A DNA stretch of 64,000 nt from Acidobacteriota bacterium (GTDB taxonomy: Bacteria; Acidobacteriota; Thermoanaerobaculia; Gp7-AA8). The first letter of the stretch is position 1. Each line of letters begins with the position of its first letter. Positions 31,832 to 43,393 of this stretch are shown piece by piece. The notes below the pieces were generated by a model. That model was not told the DNA's origin and made no database searches. It saw only the letters and a list, made by a program, of their open reading frames with translations. The position numbers and the translations under genes are program-made. The DNA is taken from assembly GCA_019244185.1 (NCBI GenBank), contig JAFATB010000018.1:124001-188000 (forward strand). The letters run 5' to 3'.

Positions 31832-33094
31832 TCAACCTCTCCGGTTGCCGCCGCGTGGCGCGCCGCCGCCACCACCACCGCCGCCCATCGGCGGAGGTCC
31901 TTCGACCTTCGACGTGGCGAGACCGACGACGACCGCGTCGCCCTCATGCAACTCGCCGCTGAGGACCTGCGTGTAGCGGCCGTCGGTGATGCCGGTGCGG
32001 ATCGACACCGGCTTGAGCTTCTTCTCCGGCGTCGTGTCGAGGATGTAGACGGTCTGCTGTTTGCCGCCGCCCGCCGCGGCGCGTCCGCCGGGGAACTGCC
32101 GCGCGGCGCCCGCGAGTCCGCCGCCGCCGGTCTGCGCGGCGCGGCGCATGGCGTCGCCGCCGTTGCCGCTTGGGCCGCCACCGGCGTTGCCCGCGGTTTC
32201 TGTCGACGGTTTGAAGCGCAGCGCGGCGTTCGGCACGCGCAGCACGTTCTCGACGGTGGCCACATCGATGGTGACGTTCGCGGTCATCTTCGGCAGCAGC
32301 CGCTCCTCGGGATTCGCGACCTCGATGATGACGGGATACGTGACGACGTTCTGGTTGATCTGCGCGTTGTAGCGGATCTGTGCGATGCGTCCGCGGAACT
32401 CTTCTTCCGGATACGCGTCGACGGTGAAGCGCGCGACCTGGCCGACCTTGATGCGGCCGATGTCCGACTGATCGACGTCGGCCTGCAGCTGCATCTTGGT
32501 GAGGTCCTGCGCGATCTCGAAGAGCGTCGGCGCCTGGAACGATGCGGCGACGGTCTGGCCGATGTCGTACTTGCGGTCGACGACGACGCCGTCGATCGGC
32601 GAGACGATGCGCGTGTAGCGCACGTTCGTCTCCGCCTGGCGCAGCGCGGCGGCGGCCTGCGTCACCTGCGCGGCCGCGGCCTGGTACTGCGCGCGCGCGG
32701 AGTCGACGTCGGCCTGCGACGAGAGACCGGCGGACGAGAGGCGGCTGAGGCGGTCGTAGTTGATCTTCGCGTTGCTCGCCTCGACCTGCGCGCGCGTGAC
32801 GTCGGCGCGGCGTTGTTCGGCCTGTGCCTGCAGCGGCGCGGGATCGAGCTCGGCGATGAGCTGCCCGGTTTTCACGCGGCTCTTGAAGTCGGCGTGCAGC
32901 GCGGCGATGACGCCGGAGACCTGGCTGCCGACCTGCACGGTCGTGACGGCGGAGAGCGTGCCGGTCGCGGTCACGGTCATGGTGACGTTGCCGCGGTCCG
33001 CTTTCTCCGTTTTGTATTGTTCGTCTTTCTTGCCGCGTCCCTTGCAGTCGAGGAGCACGGCCACGAGAAGCAGTGTCGTCGTTGTACGTCGCAC
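31832..33094 (-). CDS. MacA/HlyD-like periplasmic adaptor protein
   Basis: This 420-aa membrane-fusion protein has an N-terminal hydrophobic anchor (TTTTLLLVAVLLDC) that could be a weak lipobox, although Asp before the Cys is unusual. A biotinyl-lipoyl-like half (VQVGSQVSGVIAALHADFKS), a helical hairpin (about residues 90-150) and the second half (YTRIVSPIDGVVVDRKYDIGQTV) follow, then beta-barrel domains. A Gly/Ala/Pro-rich insertion (about 300-350) and a Gly-rich C-terminus are unusual additions. The start is GTG at 33094, preceded by AAAGGG. It heads the adaptor-ATPase-permease operon and is divergent from the bactofilin gene. Confidence 0.93.
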   Translation of the reverse strand: MRRTTTTLLLVAVLLDCKGRGKKDEQYKTEKADRGNVTMTVTATGTLSAVTTVQVGSQVSGVIAALHADFKSRVKTGQLIAELDPAPLQAQAEQRRADVTRAQVEASNAKINYDRLSRLSSAGLSSQADVDSARAQYQAAAAQVTQAAAALRQAETNVRYTRIVSPIDGVVVDRKYDIGQTVAASFQAPTLFEIAQDLTKMQLQADVDQSDIGRIKVGQVARFTVDAYPEEEFRGRIAQIRYNAQINQNVVTYPVIIEVANPEERLLPKMTANVTIDVATVENVLRVPNAALRFKPSTETAGNAGGGPSGNGGDAMRRAAQTGGGGLAGAARQFPGGRAAAGGGKQQTVYILDTTPEKKLKPVSIRTGITDGRYTQVLSGELHEGDAVVVGLATSKVEGPPPMGGGGGGGGAPRGGNRRG

Positions 33095-33176
33095 GTTTTG
33101 CTGGACCCTTTCGCAGTAGAGCGGCGGGAAGTCTATCGCGTCGCACAGCTGCGACGGGTGACCGCGTGTTTCGGTT

Positions 33177-33207
33177 TTGCGAACGGCCGCGGAGCGCATG
33201 CTATGCT
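33177..33207 (+). promoter_or_regulatory. Candidate promoter of the bactofilin operon
   Basis: TGCTATGCT (33199-33207) is an extended -10 element, with TTGCGA (33177-33182) as a loosely spaced (19 bp) -35. It ends 29 bp before the bactofilin ATG, within the 142-bp region shared with the divergent adaptor gene. Confidence 0.45.
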
Positions 33208-33236
33208 TCCGCCCCCAGTCTGCGAGGTTCTCGAGC

Positions 33237-33662
33237 ATGGCCCTTTTCTCCTCGACCAAAGATCCCGCTCCGTCCCGTCCCGTCGTCGGCACCGCCACGC
33301 CCGCATCCCAGGGGCCGACCATGCTGGGACCGAACGTGATCATCGAGGGAACGGTCACGGGATCGGAGCCGGTCTTCGTGGAAGGGACCGTGCGCGGCAG
33401 GATTCATCTGTCGAGCGATCTGGTGGTCGGGACGAAGGCGCGCGTCGAGGCGACGGTGCACGCGCGCAACGTGACCATCGAAGGAAGACTGACCGGCGAC
33501 GTGAGCGCCGACGACCGCGTGGAGCTCGTCGCCAGCGCGACCGTCGACGGCAACATCAAGGCGCCGAAGATCGTCGTGGCCGAGGGCGCGAAGTTCCGCG
33601 GCTCGGTCGACATGGGCTCGCGCGTGCCGCGCGACGAGTCCGCCCCCGCAAAAACGAAGTAA
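33237..33662 (+). CDS. Bactofilin (polymer-forming cytoskeletal protein)
   Basis: This small 141-aa cytoskeletal protein has a bactofilin core at about residues 30-120, seen as short repeating beta-strand turns (IIEGTVTGSEPVFVEGTVRG, then ARNVTIEGRLTGDV, ATVDGNIKAPKIVVAEGAKF). This right-handed beta-helix polymerises without nucleotide and scaffolds cell-wall or envelope enzymes. Flanking tails are short, Pro/Ser/Ala-rich and disordered, as in the family. The ATG at 33237 has GAGG upstream and starts the natural N-terminal tail. It precedes the aldehyde dehydrogenase gene by 30 bp, a link without obvious functional meaning. Confidence 0.93.
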   Translation: MALFSSTKDPAPSRPVVGTATPASQGPTMLGPNVIIEGTVTGSEPVFVEGTVRGRIHLSSDLVVGTKARVEATVHARNVTIEGRLTGDVSADDRVELVASATVDGNIKAPKIVVAEGAKFRGSVDMGSRVPRDESAPAKTK

Positions 33663-33692
33663 ACGCCCACCTCGAAACAAAGGAGCACGTTC

Positions 33693-35234
33693 ATGTCTGC
33701 AACCGCTACCACCTCGTTCGCGCAGGAGCGCGCCTTGCGCGAGCCGCGCGAATACTCGAACTACATCGACGGCGAATGGGTGAAGTCGTCGTCGGGCAAG
33801 GTCTTCGAGAACCGCAATCCGGCCAACGAAGACGATCTCGTCGGCACGTTCCAGGAGTCGAACGAAGACGATCTCAACGCCGCGGTCGACGCCGCGCATC
33901 GCGCGTACGACGCGTGGCGCCTCACGCCCGCGCCGAAGCGCGCCGAGTATCTTTATCGCGTCGGCGACATCCTCAAGCGCGACAAGGAAAAGATCGCGCG
34001 CGAGATGACCCGCGAGATGGGCAAGGTGCTCGACGAGACGAAAGGCGATGTGCAGGAAGCGATCGACATGGCCTTCCTCGCCGCCGGCGAAGGCCGCCGT
34101 CTCTTCGGCGTCACCACTCCTTCCGAGCTCTCGAACAAGTTCAACATGGCCGTGCGCATGCCCCTCGGCGTGGCCGGTCTCATCACGCCGTGGAACTTCC
34201 CGATCGCCATTCCGGCGTGGAAGGGCATGGCCGCGCTGATCTGCGGCAACACGGTCGTCATCAAGCCGGCCTCGCTCACGCCGCTGTCGGTGATCATGCT
34301 GGCCGAGGCGTTCGAGGAAGCGGGACTGCCGAAAGGCGTGTGGAACGTGGTGACCGGCGGCGGACGCGAAGTCGGCGATCCGATGACGCGCCACGAGAAG
34401 GTGAAGGTGATCTCGTTCACCGGCTCGACGCAGGTCGGCCGCGACATCTCGGTCGCGTGCGCGCCGTCGTTCAAGCACGTCCACCTGGAGATGGGCGGGA
34501 AGAACGTGATCATGGTGATGGACGACGCGGACGTCGACCTCGCCGTCGACGGCGCGCTGTGGGGCGCCTTCGGCACGGCCGGCCAGCGCTGCACCGCGGC
34601 CTCGCGCATCGTCGTGCACAAGAAGGTGTACGAGCAGTTTGTCGACAAGCTCGCCGGACGCGCGAAGAAGCTGCGCGTCGGCAACGGCCTCGACGCGAAC
34701 GTCGACATGGGACCGAACGTCTCCGCCTCGCAGTTGAAGACGGTCGAGTCGTACGTGCAGATCGGCAAGGACGAAGGCGCGACGTGCGTGGCCGGCGGCA
34801 GCGCGCTGCGCGACGGAGACTACGCGAAAGGCTTCTTCCACCAGCCGACCGTCTTCGCCGACGTGAAGCGCGACATGCGCATCGCGCAGGAAGAGATCTT
34901 CGGGCCGGTGACGGCGGTGATCCCGTGCGACTCGCTCGAAGACGCGATCGCGATCGGCAACGGCGTGCGCTACGGCCTCTCGTCGTCGATCTATACGCGC
35001 GACATCAACAAGGCGTTCGCCGCGATGCGCGACATGTACACCGGCATCTTCTACGTGAACGCGCCGACGATCGGCGCGGAAGTGCACCTGCCGTTCGGCG
35101 GCACGAAGGAAACCGGCAACGGCCACCGCGAAGCAGGCGTGGCCGGCATCGACGTGTTCTCGGAGTGGAAGTCGATCTACGTCGACTACTCGGGATCGCT
35201 GCAGAGGGCGCAGATTGATACGGAAGACATTTAG
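33693..35234 (+). CDS. NAD(P)-dependent aldehyde dehydrogenase
   Basis: This 513-aa enzyme of the ALDH superfamily oxidises an aldehyde to the acid with NAD(P). It shows the oxyanion/cofactor block [13 protein letters not shown], the Rossmann motif SFTGSTQVG, the general base Glu in HLEMGGKN and the catalytic Cys at about residue 300 in GQRCTAASR. The C-terminal [16 protein letters not shown] block resembles semialdehyde dehydrogenases such as those for ketoglutarate semialdehyde or pyrroline-5-carboxylate, but the substrate is not decided. AAGGAG lies upstream of the ATG. The last 20 bp overlap the start of the M28 peptidase gene. Confidence 0.95.
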   Translation: MSATATTSFAQERALREPREYSNYIDGEWVKSSSGKVFENRNPANEDDLVGTFQESNEDDLNAAVDAAHRAYDAWRLTPAPKRAEYLYRVGDILKRDKEKIAREMTREMGKVLDETKGDVQEAIDMAFLAAGEGRRLFGVTTPSELSNKFNMAVRMPLGVAGLITPWNFPIAIPAWKGMAALICGNTVVIKPASLTPLSVIMLAEAFEEAGLPKGVWNVVTGGGREVGDPMTRHEKVKVISFTGSTQVGRDISVACAPSFKHVHLEMGGKNVIMVMDDADVDLAVDGALWGAFGTAGQRCTAASRIVVHKKVYEQFVDKLAGRAKKLRVGNGLDANVDMGPNVSASQLKTVESYVQIGKDEGATCVAGGSALRDGDYAKGFFHQPTVFADVKRDMRIAQEEIFGPVTAVIPCDSLEDAIAIGNGVRYGLSSSIYTRDINKAFAAMRDMYTGIFYVNAPTIGAEVHLPFGGTKETGNGHREAGVAGIDVFSEWKSIYVDYSGSLQRAQIDTEDI

Positions 35235-36591
35235 CCTCGCCGCAACATTCATCTGCGCGGGCGCCCTGGCACTGCCGGCGCTCGCGCAGAGCGACGCCGA
35301 CCGCGCGATTGACTACGAGCTCGCGAACTCGCGCGCGTACGACACGCTCGAATACCTCACCGACAACATCGGCCCGCGCCTCTCCGGCTCGAAGGGCGCC
35401 GCGCTCGCGGTGACGTGGGCGACCAAGCAGTTGCGCGCGATGAAGCTCGACGACGTGCGCAACGAGCCGGTGATGGTGCCGCACTGGGTCCGCGGCGTGG
35501 AGCGCGCAACACTCGTTTCGCACAACGATCAGAAGATCGTGCTCACGGCTCTGGGCGGCAGCGTGGCCACGCCGGAGAACGGCATCACGGCGGACGTCGT
35601 CGAGGTGTCGTCGTTCGAGGAGCTCGATCGGCTCGGACGCAAGGTGGCCGGCAAGATCGTCTACTTCAACAATCCGATCGACATGTCGCTGGTCGAGAGC
35701 GGCCGTGCGTTCGACGCGTACAGCAAGGCGGTGGAGTTCCGCGGCGCGGGACCGTCGCACGCGGCGCAGTACGGCGCGGTCGCGGCGCTGATCCGCTCGG
35801 TCGCCTCGGCGTCGCTGCGCTCGCCGCACACCGGCTCGCTGCGCTACGACGAGAAGCAGCCGAAGATCCCGGGCGCCGCGCTCAGCGTCGAGGACGCGCT
35901 CCTCGTGCACCGGCTCCTCGCGAAGGGCGAGCGCGTGCGCATGCATCTCGTCCTCACGCCGCGCACGCTGCCCGACGCGCCGTCGTTCAACGTGGTCGCC
36001 GAGATCCGCGGCAGCGAGCGGCCGAACGAGATCGTGCTCATCGGCGGACATCTCGACTCGTGGGATCTCGCCACCGGCGCGATCGACGACGGCTCCGGCG
36101 CCGCGATGTGCATCGAGACGATGCGCGTGCTCAAGGAGCTCGGCATCAAGCCGAAGCGCACCATCCGCGCGGTGCTGTTCATGAACGAGGAAAACGGCCT
36201 GCGCGGCGGCCACGCGTATTTCGATGCGGCTGCGAAGCGCGAGGAGATCGCGAAACACGTCGCGGTGATCGAGACGGACGCGGGCGCGGCGACGCCGGTC
36301 GGCTTTACGACGACCCTCGAAGGCAGCGCGCTCGCGAACTTCACGCGCGCCGCGGCGCCGCTCAACCGCATCGCCGCGCCGCTGACGTGGGAGAGCTCGC
36401 GCCACACCGGCGCTGATACCTCGCCGCTCACCGACGCCGGCGTGACCGGCTTCGGCCTCACGCCCGACCCGCGGCATTACTTTGATTTCCATCATTCGCC
36501 CGCGGACACGCTGGACAAGGTCGATCCGCATCAGCTCGCGCAGAACACGGCGGCGATCGCGGGACTCGCGGTGTTGCTCGCGAATCAGTAG
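35215..36591 (+). CDS. Secreted M28 family zinc peptidase
   Basis: This 458-aa exported aminopeptidase/carboxypeptidase-type enzyme has a signal peptide (about residues 1-25, ending LPALAQ), a PA-like inserted domain (about 120-230) and the M28 catalytic domain. The two-zinc site is visible as GGHLDSWD (about 277-284), [23 protein letters not shown] and [10 protein letters not shown]. The start is an uncommon TTG at 35215, supported by AGAGGG six bases upstream and by the signal peptide that begins there; no ATG is available. The gene overlaps the aldehyde dehydrogenase end by 20 bp. A strong intrinsic terminator follows its stop. Confidence 0.93.
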   Translation: MIRKTFSLAATFICAGALALPALAQSDADRAIDYELANSRAYDTLEYLTDNIGPRLSGSKGAALAVTWATKQLRAMKLDDVRNEPVMVPHWVRGVERATLVSHNDQKIVLTALGGSVATPENGITADVVEVSSFEELDRLGRKVAGKIVYFNNPIDMSLVESGRAFDAYSKAVEFRGAGPSHAAQYGAVAALIRSVASASLRSPHTGSLRYDEKQPKIPGAALSVEDALLVHRLLAKGERVRMHLVLTPRTLPDAPSFNVVAEIRGSERPNEIVLIGGHLDSWDLATGAIDDGSGAAMCIETMRVLKELGIKPKRTIRAVLFMNEENGLRGGHAYFDAAAKREEIAKHVAVIETDAGAATPVGFTTTLEGSALANFTRAAAPLNRIAAPLTWESSRHTGADTSPLTDAGVTGFGLTPDPRHYFDFHHSPADTLDKVDPHQLAQNTAAIAGLAVLLANQ

Positions 36592-36613
36592 CGTTCGAAT
36601 CAAGTTGCAAATG

Positions 36614-36642
36614 AAAAAGCCCGGCCTCGCGGCCGGGCTTTT
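36614..36642. terminator. Bidirectional intrinsic terminator
   Basis: A run of A, then GCCCGGCC-TCGC-GGCCGGGC, then a run of T, gives a perfect 8-bp GC stem with U-tracts in both directions. It sits between the convergent M28 peptidase and TonB receptor genes and should end both transcripts. Confidence 0.92.
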
Positions 36643-36665
36643 CGTTGTGCGAGTCGTGTCGCGGA

Positions 36666-39600
36666 TCAGAAGCGCAGGCCGACCGCGAAGCGGTACGTGC
36701 GCGGGGTCTGGAAGCCCTCTTTCGTCACCGGCTTGCCGAAGTTCGGGCCGAGCTGGTAGTTGGCGTGCAGCGCCGTGCAGTCCGCCGCCGCCGCGCCCTG
36801 CGGGCACTCGATCGGCGTGTCGGTGTACGGGTTGAACGCGACGAGGCCGGACGCGGCGCCGTTGGTGCGGCGCGTGCGCACGGTCGTGTCGATGCGGCCG
36901 AGGAAGATGTCGTTCGCGTTGTCGGCGTTGAAGATGTTCAGCACCTGGCCTTGCGCGAAGAGCTCGACGCGGCTCACCGGGATGGAGAAGTTCAGCGCGA
37001 AGTCGGTGGCGCTCACGGCATCGGTGCGGAACTCGCCGCGCTTGCTGAAGTAGTAGTTGTGCTGGTTGCCGAGCTGCGAGAGCGTGTAGCCGGGATTCGC
37101 CGGCGAGCCGGTGAACGGCGTGTTGCGTCCCGATGCGTCGATCGTGCCGATGGCGGAGTACGCGCGGCCGGAGTCGTACGACTGGATCAGCGACGGCGTG
37201 AGCTTGGCGACGCCGAGGTTGAAGTCGTAGCCCGCCCACACGCGCGCGCGGTGGCGCTGGTCGCCTAGGAGATAGCCGCTCGGCTGGCGGTTCTCGTAGT
37301 TGAGGTACTCGGGATAGAACTGTCCGAACGTGTTCGTCACCGCCGCGGTGCCGTCGCCCTCGGGCACATCGTTGCCGGTGAGCTTCGACCACGTGTAGCC
37401 GCCGCCGAGGTTGAAGCGGTTCGGGCGCCAGTTGAACTGCAGCTGCGCGCCGCGGTACTTGCGCGAGAGGTTGTCGTCGTCGTTGACGAGGATTGCGCGG
37501 TCGCCGGTGACCGGCGCGCCGTTGACGGGATTGACGCCGGTGAACGTGCCGGTGCCGAGGTCGAGGCGCGTCGCGTAGAAGTCGTGCCAGTCGCGGTCGA
37601 TGAAGTCGACGCGCGCGTACGCACGCGGCGTGATCTGCGTGCCGAAGCCGAGCGCGATCTCACGCACGTACGGCGACGAGATCGGGCTGTCGACCTGCGT
37701 CGTGAGACCGGGGATCGTCGACGAGATGAGCGCGGCTGCGCGCTGGTTGGCGGTGAGGCTGTTGTACCAGTTGAAGAGGATCGCCAGCGCCTGCGGCGTC
37801 GCGACGAGCGAGCCCGCGGGCGTGCCGGCGGGATTCACGACCGGACCGCCGTACGCGAAGTTGAACGCGGCGGGGTTGCCGGCACCGGCCGCGCCGCCGC
37901 CGACGTTGCCGTCGACGATCTTCGAGACGTAATGGCTGTAGCTCGCGCTGACGCGGTACTTGCCGTCGCCGGTGACGTCGAAGATCGCGCCGAGGCGCGG
38001 GCTGAACGCGCTGTCGTCGGAGACGACGTTGCCGCTCGCGTCGACGGCGTTGTTTTTGTCGTAGCGCACGCCGACGTTGAAGCTCCAGTGCTTGTTGAAG
38101 TCCCACTTGTCGTTGATGAACGCGGAGCGGGTCTTGAGGTCGCTGCCGTTCGAGAGCGCGAGGATCGGACGGTACGTGACCACGGTCGCGCCGTCGAAGC
38201 GCGGGAAGATCTGGTCGGTCGACGTGCCGGTCATGATGGCCGTACCGGTGCTCGTGATCTGGTACTGGCTGGCGGACTGGTAATTGTTGACGAGGCGCGT
38301 CTCGTGGTACTGCTCGCCGCCGAAGACGACGCTGTGCGTGCCCATCGCCTTCGTGTTCACGAAGTACGTGGCCTTCGCAACGGCAGAGTCGTTGTCGCGG
38401 CGCTCCGGCGTGCAGACGCCGCAGAACACCGGCGCGTTCCAGCGCGCGTTGGTGTCGGCGACCCACGTGCCGCGGATCTGGTCGGTGTAGATGCCGCCGC
38501 TGTGCACGAACGCGTACTTCTTGCGCGAGTACTGCCCTTCGATGAGCAGGTTGTTGGTGATGACGCCGTTGTAGCTCGCCGCGGCGAGCGAGTTCGGGAG
38601 CTCGCGCGCGGCGACGATGCTTTGCTGGTCGTAGATCGGCGCGAAGAAGTTGTTCGACTCGGTGGTGTTGACGTCGAGATACGAGAGCACGACGGAGTGC
38701 TGCGGCAGAATCTGCGCGGTGAGCTTGCCTTCCCAGCGCTTCTCGTCGAGCGTGTTGAGGAAGGTCATCGGCGAGACGGACGCGCTGGAGGAGACGGTCG
38801 AGCCGGTCGGGTCGATGCCGACGGCGGGCGCGCCCGAGGCCTTGCGGCCGGCGCCGAAGAACCAGAGGCGGTCGCGCAACGCGAAGCCGCCGAGCGTGCC
38901 TTCGTAGACGCTGAGGTTCTTGTCGATGTGATCGGCGGTCTCGATCGGCGTCTTGGCGATCCACGACGCGTTGTTGAGCGTGTCGCGGAACGAGCCGCTG
39001 AACTGGTTTCCGCCCGACTTCGTGATCGTGCTGACCACGCCGCCGCCGAAGCGGCCGTATTCGGCGGAGACCGCGCCGGTGAGCACGGTGGTCTCCTGGA
39101 TGGCGTCCTCGATGAAGAGGTTGTGCGGCTGGCCGCGCAGGTTCTCGTTGACGGTAACGCCGTTAACCAGGAAGAGGTTGTCGTACGACGTGCCGCCCGA
39201 GATCATGATGTTGTCACGCGCGCCGTTGTTGTTGACGCCAGGCGTGAGCACGACCGTGTCGGTGATGTTGCGGCGCACGGGGAGGAGTGAGATCTGCTCG
39301 GCCGTGTAGTTGCGCGCGATGTCGGTCGTCTCGAGGACGGCCGGCGCGGAGGCGGTGACGGTGATGGCCTCGCTGACGGAGCTGACTTTCAGATCGGCGT
39401 CCGCGCTGGCGTCGCTGGCCAGCGTCACCGTGACCTGCTTCGTCACGCGCTGCATCCCCTCGAGATCGAAGGTGACGCTGTACGGACCGGGAGGCACGGC
39501 CGGGAAGCGGTAGCCGCCGCCCTCGCCGGTGGTCGCGGTGCGCGTGCCCTGCAGGACGGGCGAGGCGATGGTCACCGTCACGCCGGGCAGCGGCTTGCCG

Positions 39601-39698
39601 TCCGTGGTGACGGTGCCGCCGAGGGAACCGGTGGTGCCCTGGCCGAACAAAGGAATTGCAAGCAACAGCGTGCAGAAAAGAATGGAAGCCCTACGCAT
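36666..39698 (-). CDS. Oar-like TonB-dependent receptor
   Basis: This outer-membrane protein of 1010 aa begins with a signal peptide (about residues 1-20). A carboxypeptidase-regulatory-like beta domain follows (about 22-108), then a TonB plug (about 115-235, with NGVTVNENLRGQ and AVSAEYGRFGGGVV) and a large beta-barrel ending in an aromatic residue (YRFAVGLRF), as outer-membrane insertion requires. This layout is the Oar/carboxypeptidase-regulatory-like receptor group, thought to import or secrete large substrates such as peptides or glycans. The ATG has a strong GAGGAGGAG ribosome binding site. The transporter substrate is unknown. Confidence 0.95.
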   Translation of the reverse strand: MRRASILFCTLLLAIPLFGQGTTGSLGGTVTTDGKPLPGVTVTIASPVLQGTRTATTGEGGGYRFPAVPPGPYSVTFDLEGMQRVTKQVTVTLASDASADADLKVSSVSEAITVTASAPAVLETTDIARNYTAEQISLLPVRRNITDTVVLTPGVNNNGARDNIMISGGTSYDNLFLVNGVTVNENLRGQPHNLFIEDAIQETTVLTGAVSAEYGRFGGGVVSTITKSGGNQFSGSFRDTLNNASWIAKTPIETADHIDKNLSVYEGTLGGFALRDRLWFFGAGRKASGAPAVGIDPTGSTVSSSASVSPMTFLNTLDEKRWEGKLTAQILPQHSVVLSYLDVNTTESNNFFAPIYDQQSIVAARELPNSLAAASYNGVITNNLLIEGQYSRKKYAFVHSGGIYTDQIRGTWVADTNARWNAPVFCGVCTPERRDNDSAVAKATYFVNTKAMGTHSVVFGGEQYHETRLVNNYQSASQYQITSTGTAIMTGTSTDQIFPRFDGATVVTYRPILALSNGSDLKTRSAFINDKWDFNKHWSFNVGVRYDKNNAVDASGNVVSDDSAFSPRLGAIFDVTGDGKYRVSASYSHYVSKIVDGNVGGGAAGAGNPAAFNFAYGGPVVNPAGTPAGSLVATPQALAILFNWYNSLTANQRAAALISSTIPGLTTQVDSPISSPYVREIALGFGTQITPRAYARVDFIDRDWHDFYATRLDLGTGTFTGVNPVNGAPVTGDRAILVNDDDNLSRKYRGAQLQFNWRPNRFNLGGGYTWSKLTGNDVPEGDGTAAVTNTFGQFYPEYLNYENRQPSGYLLGDQRHRARVWAGYDFNLGVAKLTPSLIQSYDSGRAYSAIGTIDASGRNTPFTGSPANPGYTLSQLGNQHNYYFSKRGEFRTDAVSATDFALNFSIPVSRVELFAQGQVLNIFNADNANDIFLGRIDTTVRTRRTNGAASGLVAFNPYTDTPIECPQGAAAADCTALHANYQLGPNFGKPVTKEGFQTPRTYRFAVGLRF

Positions 39699-39831
39699 CT
39701 CTCCTCCTCAAGAAAAGGGGTTAGGGGCACCTGACTTGGACGATGGCGCTGATGGTCGCACAAATCCGGCCGGAAGTAACGAAACAGTCACAATTCCGGG
39801 CCGGCATGCCGCGCCGAACGATAGAAGGGCA

Positions 39832-39904
39832 GCCGCACGTGCGGATAGGCTGTGCCCTTAGCGCAGTCGGCCGCGCCGACCGGCCGCCCCGGCCCGCCGG
39901 AGGC
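39832..39904 (-). repeat. Dispersed GC-rich repeat, copy 2
   Basis: This 73-bp partner of 27911-27970 carries an extra 13 bp (GACCGGCCGCCCC) in the middle. It lies 17 bp after the stop of the short TonB-like receptor gene, in the 223-bp interval before the full-length receptor gene. Both copies have the same orientation relative to a preceding minus-strand stop. The palindrome CCGCACGTGCGG is intact here. The rest of the interval holds only the receptor's ribosome binding site; I see no clear promoter. Confidence 0.6.
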
Positions 39905-39921
39905 GCTCCGGGAATCCCGCG

Positions 39922-41642
39922 TCAAAGGCGCACGCGTAGCCAGGCGCGCAGCGCGCGCGGGCCGCGGCTGGCGAAGACGTTCGTGGCGTCGGCGGCGGCC
40001 GTGAGATGGACCGCTTTGATGGGGACGATGTAGCGCAGCGCGAGATCGGTGGCGAGCGGTGCGTGCGCGATGACCGCGAGGTCGCCGTAGCGTTCGAGCA
40101 CCGTGACTCCGATCTCCTGCTCGCCGATCGGAAGCGCGGCGCCGAGCCACGCGTGCGCCAGATGCCGCGGCGCGAACAGCGGATACTCCGGATCGGTATC
40201 GGCGAACGCGTAGTTCGCGCCCGCCTCGATGCGGTCGAAGAGGCGATAGTTCATGTCGAACTCGACGGCGTTTGCGTCGACGCCGTCGAAGTCGCGGTGG
40301 ATCGCATCGATCCGCGCGGAGCCGGCCGCGCCGAGCGCGGTGGCGAAGCCGAGTGTCGTCTCCTGATTGCTGGGATCGTGGCGGTAGCTCGCGACCACCG
40401 CGCGGCGTCCATCGCCGAAGAAATCGTACGATGCGAAAAGACGAGTGGAGACGTCGTCATCGTCGGAGCGAACCCCGGCGTCGATGGTGAACCGATTGCG
40501 CGACCAGCGGTCGGCCGCGAACCAGGCGGTCGAGGATGCATGGCGCATCGCATCGACGCCGCCGCGCAGCACGTGATCGCCGGCGGCATACGACGCCTCG
40601 CCGAACGCGCCGTCGTACCCTTGCCCATCGAGGATCTGCCGCTGAACGAACGTCTGGATCGTCAGGCGGGGATCCGGCACCGCGATGTAGTTCGCGCTGA
40701 GCTGTCCTTCGTCCGCCCGCGAGCCGCCGCTGAGGTTGCCCTCGCCGTGAATCGCGGTGGCGACGACGTTCTGCCGCGCGCCGAGCTGGCCGCTCAGCTT
40801 CAGCTCGTACCCCTTCTCGTCGCGGATGGCCACGTCCGCACGATCACCGCCCCAGCCGGCCGCGAAGAACCAGAGGCGTTCCGGCAGCAGATGATCGCCC
40901 GCCGCCACCTCGAAGCGATGCTCGAGTCCACCGCCGCCGGTCGAACCGCCGATCCAGTTCTCGCTGGTGATGGTGTCGCGGATCGAGAGAAAGAGGTTCT
41001 CGCTGCCGGAACGCGTGAGCGCGGCCACGGATGAGCCGGTGGCGCGGCCGTATTCGATCGGCAGCGCGCCGCGCAGCACGGTCACCTGCTCGATCGATTC
41101 TTCGCCGATGAGCGTCGCGTTGTAGAGCAAGCCGTCGTCGACGGTCGAATAGAAGGACGGCAGCGGATCCGGTGCGATGGCTTCGACCGACGGCGGATCG
41201 CGACGCACGGGCAGGCGGTCGAGCGCGAGATCGGAAAAGTGCGTGGTGATCGGCTGCGTGTCGGCGACGCCGACGGTGACGGCGGTCGACGTCACGCTCT
41301 CGCCTTCTTCGCCCGGCGTGAGCGTCGCGTCGGCGCGCGCGACGCGCGCGAGCTCGACGGTCGTGCGGCGCGTGAGCGTGACGAGTCCCGTCTTCGCGAA
41401 CGTGACGTCGTAGACGCCGGGCGGCAGCGCGCCGAGCCAGTAGCGGCCGTGCGCGTTCGTCGTGGTCGTGCGCTCGTGCTGCAGCGCCTTCGACGTCACG
41501 GTCACCGTGACGCCGGCCGCGGGCGCGTTCGCGCTGCGCACGATGCCGGCGATCGCGGACGTGGTGACGACGGCGGCGCGCAGCGCCGGCGTCGTCGGAA
41601 CGAGGGCGAGAGCGAAGAACAGCGCGGCGAGGACGCGTCGCA

Positions 41643-41643
<1 letters not shown>
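39922..41643 (-). CDS. Short TonB-dependent receptor-like outer-membrane protein
   Basis: This 573-aa protein starts with a signal peptide (about residues 1-24), a carboxypeptidase-regulatory-like domain (about 28-112) and a plug-like region (about 120-230, with VTVLRGALPIEYGRATGSSV). The remaining 340 residues form strand-rich, amphipathic stretches, about half of a standard receptor barrel. The C-terminus (WLRVRL) lacks the usual terminal aromatic. It resembles the full-length receptor next to it in domain order but is much shorter, without a visible frameshift. It may be a reduced receptor or a secreted regulator. Its ATG shares a base with the EttA stop. Confidence 0.8.
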
Positions 41644-43319
<1,676 letters not shown>

Positions 43320-43327
43320 GGCGCGGG

Positions 43328-43333
43328 ATTCTA
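43328..43333 (-). promoter_or_regulatory. Candidate -10 box of ettA
   Basis: TAGAAT on the minus strand lies eight bases before the ettA ATG, giving a very short leader. It follows directly after the upstream gene's terminator, which argues that ettA has its own promoter. No clear -35 is visible. Confidence 0.4.
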
Positions 43334-43342
43334 TCCGTAAAC

Positions 43343-43372
43343 AAAAAAGCCGCGGCGCTGGCCGCGGCTTTC
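43343..43372 (-). terminator. Intrinsic terminator of the 146-aa orphan gene
   Basis: AGCCGCGG-CGCTGG-CCGCGGCT forms a perfect 8-bp stem. On the minus strand it is followed by six T residues. It lies about 22 bp after the stop of the orphan gene and ahead of ettA. Confidence 0.9.
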
Positions 43373-43393
43373 GTCGTTCGTCGATGCGAAAAC

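Noticed and set aside
31946..35218. Long plus-strand frame running through the adaptor, bactofilin and aldehyde dehydrogenase genes
   Set aside because: It crosses three clear genes on two strands and has no recognisable protein features.
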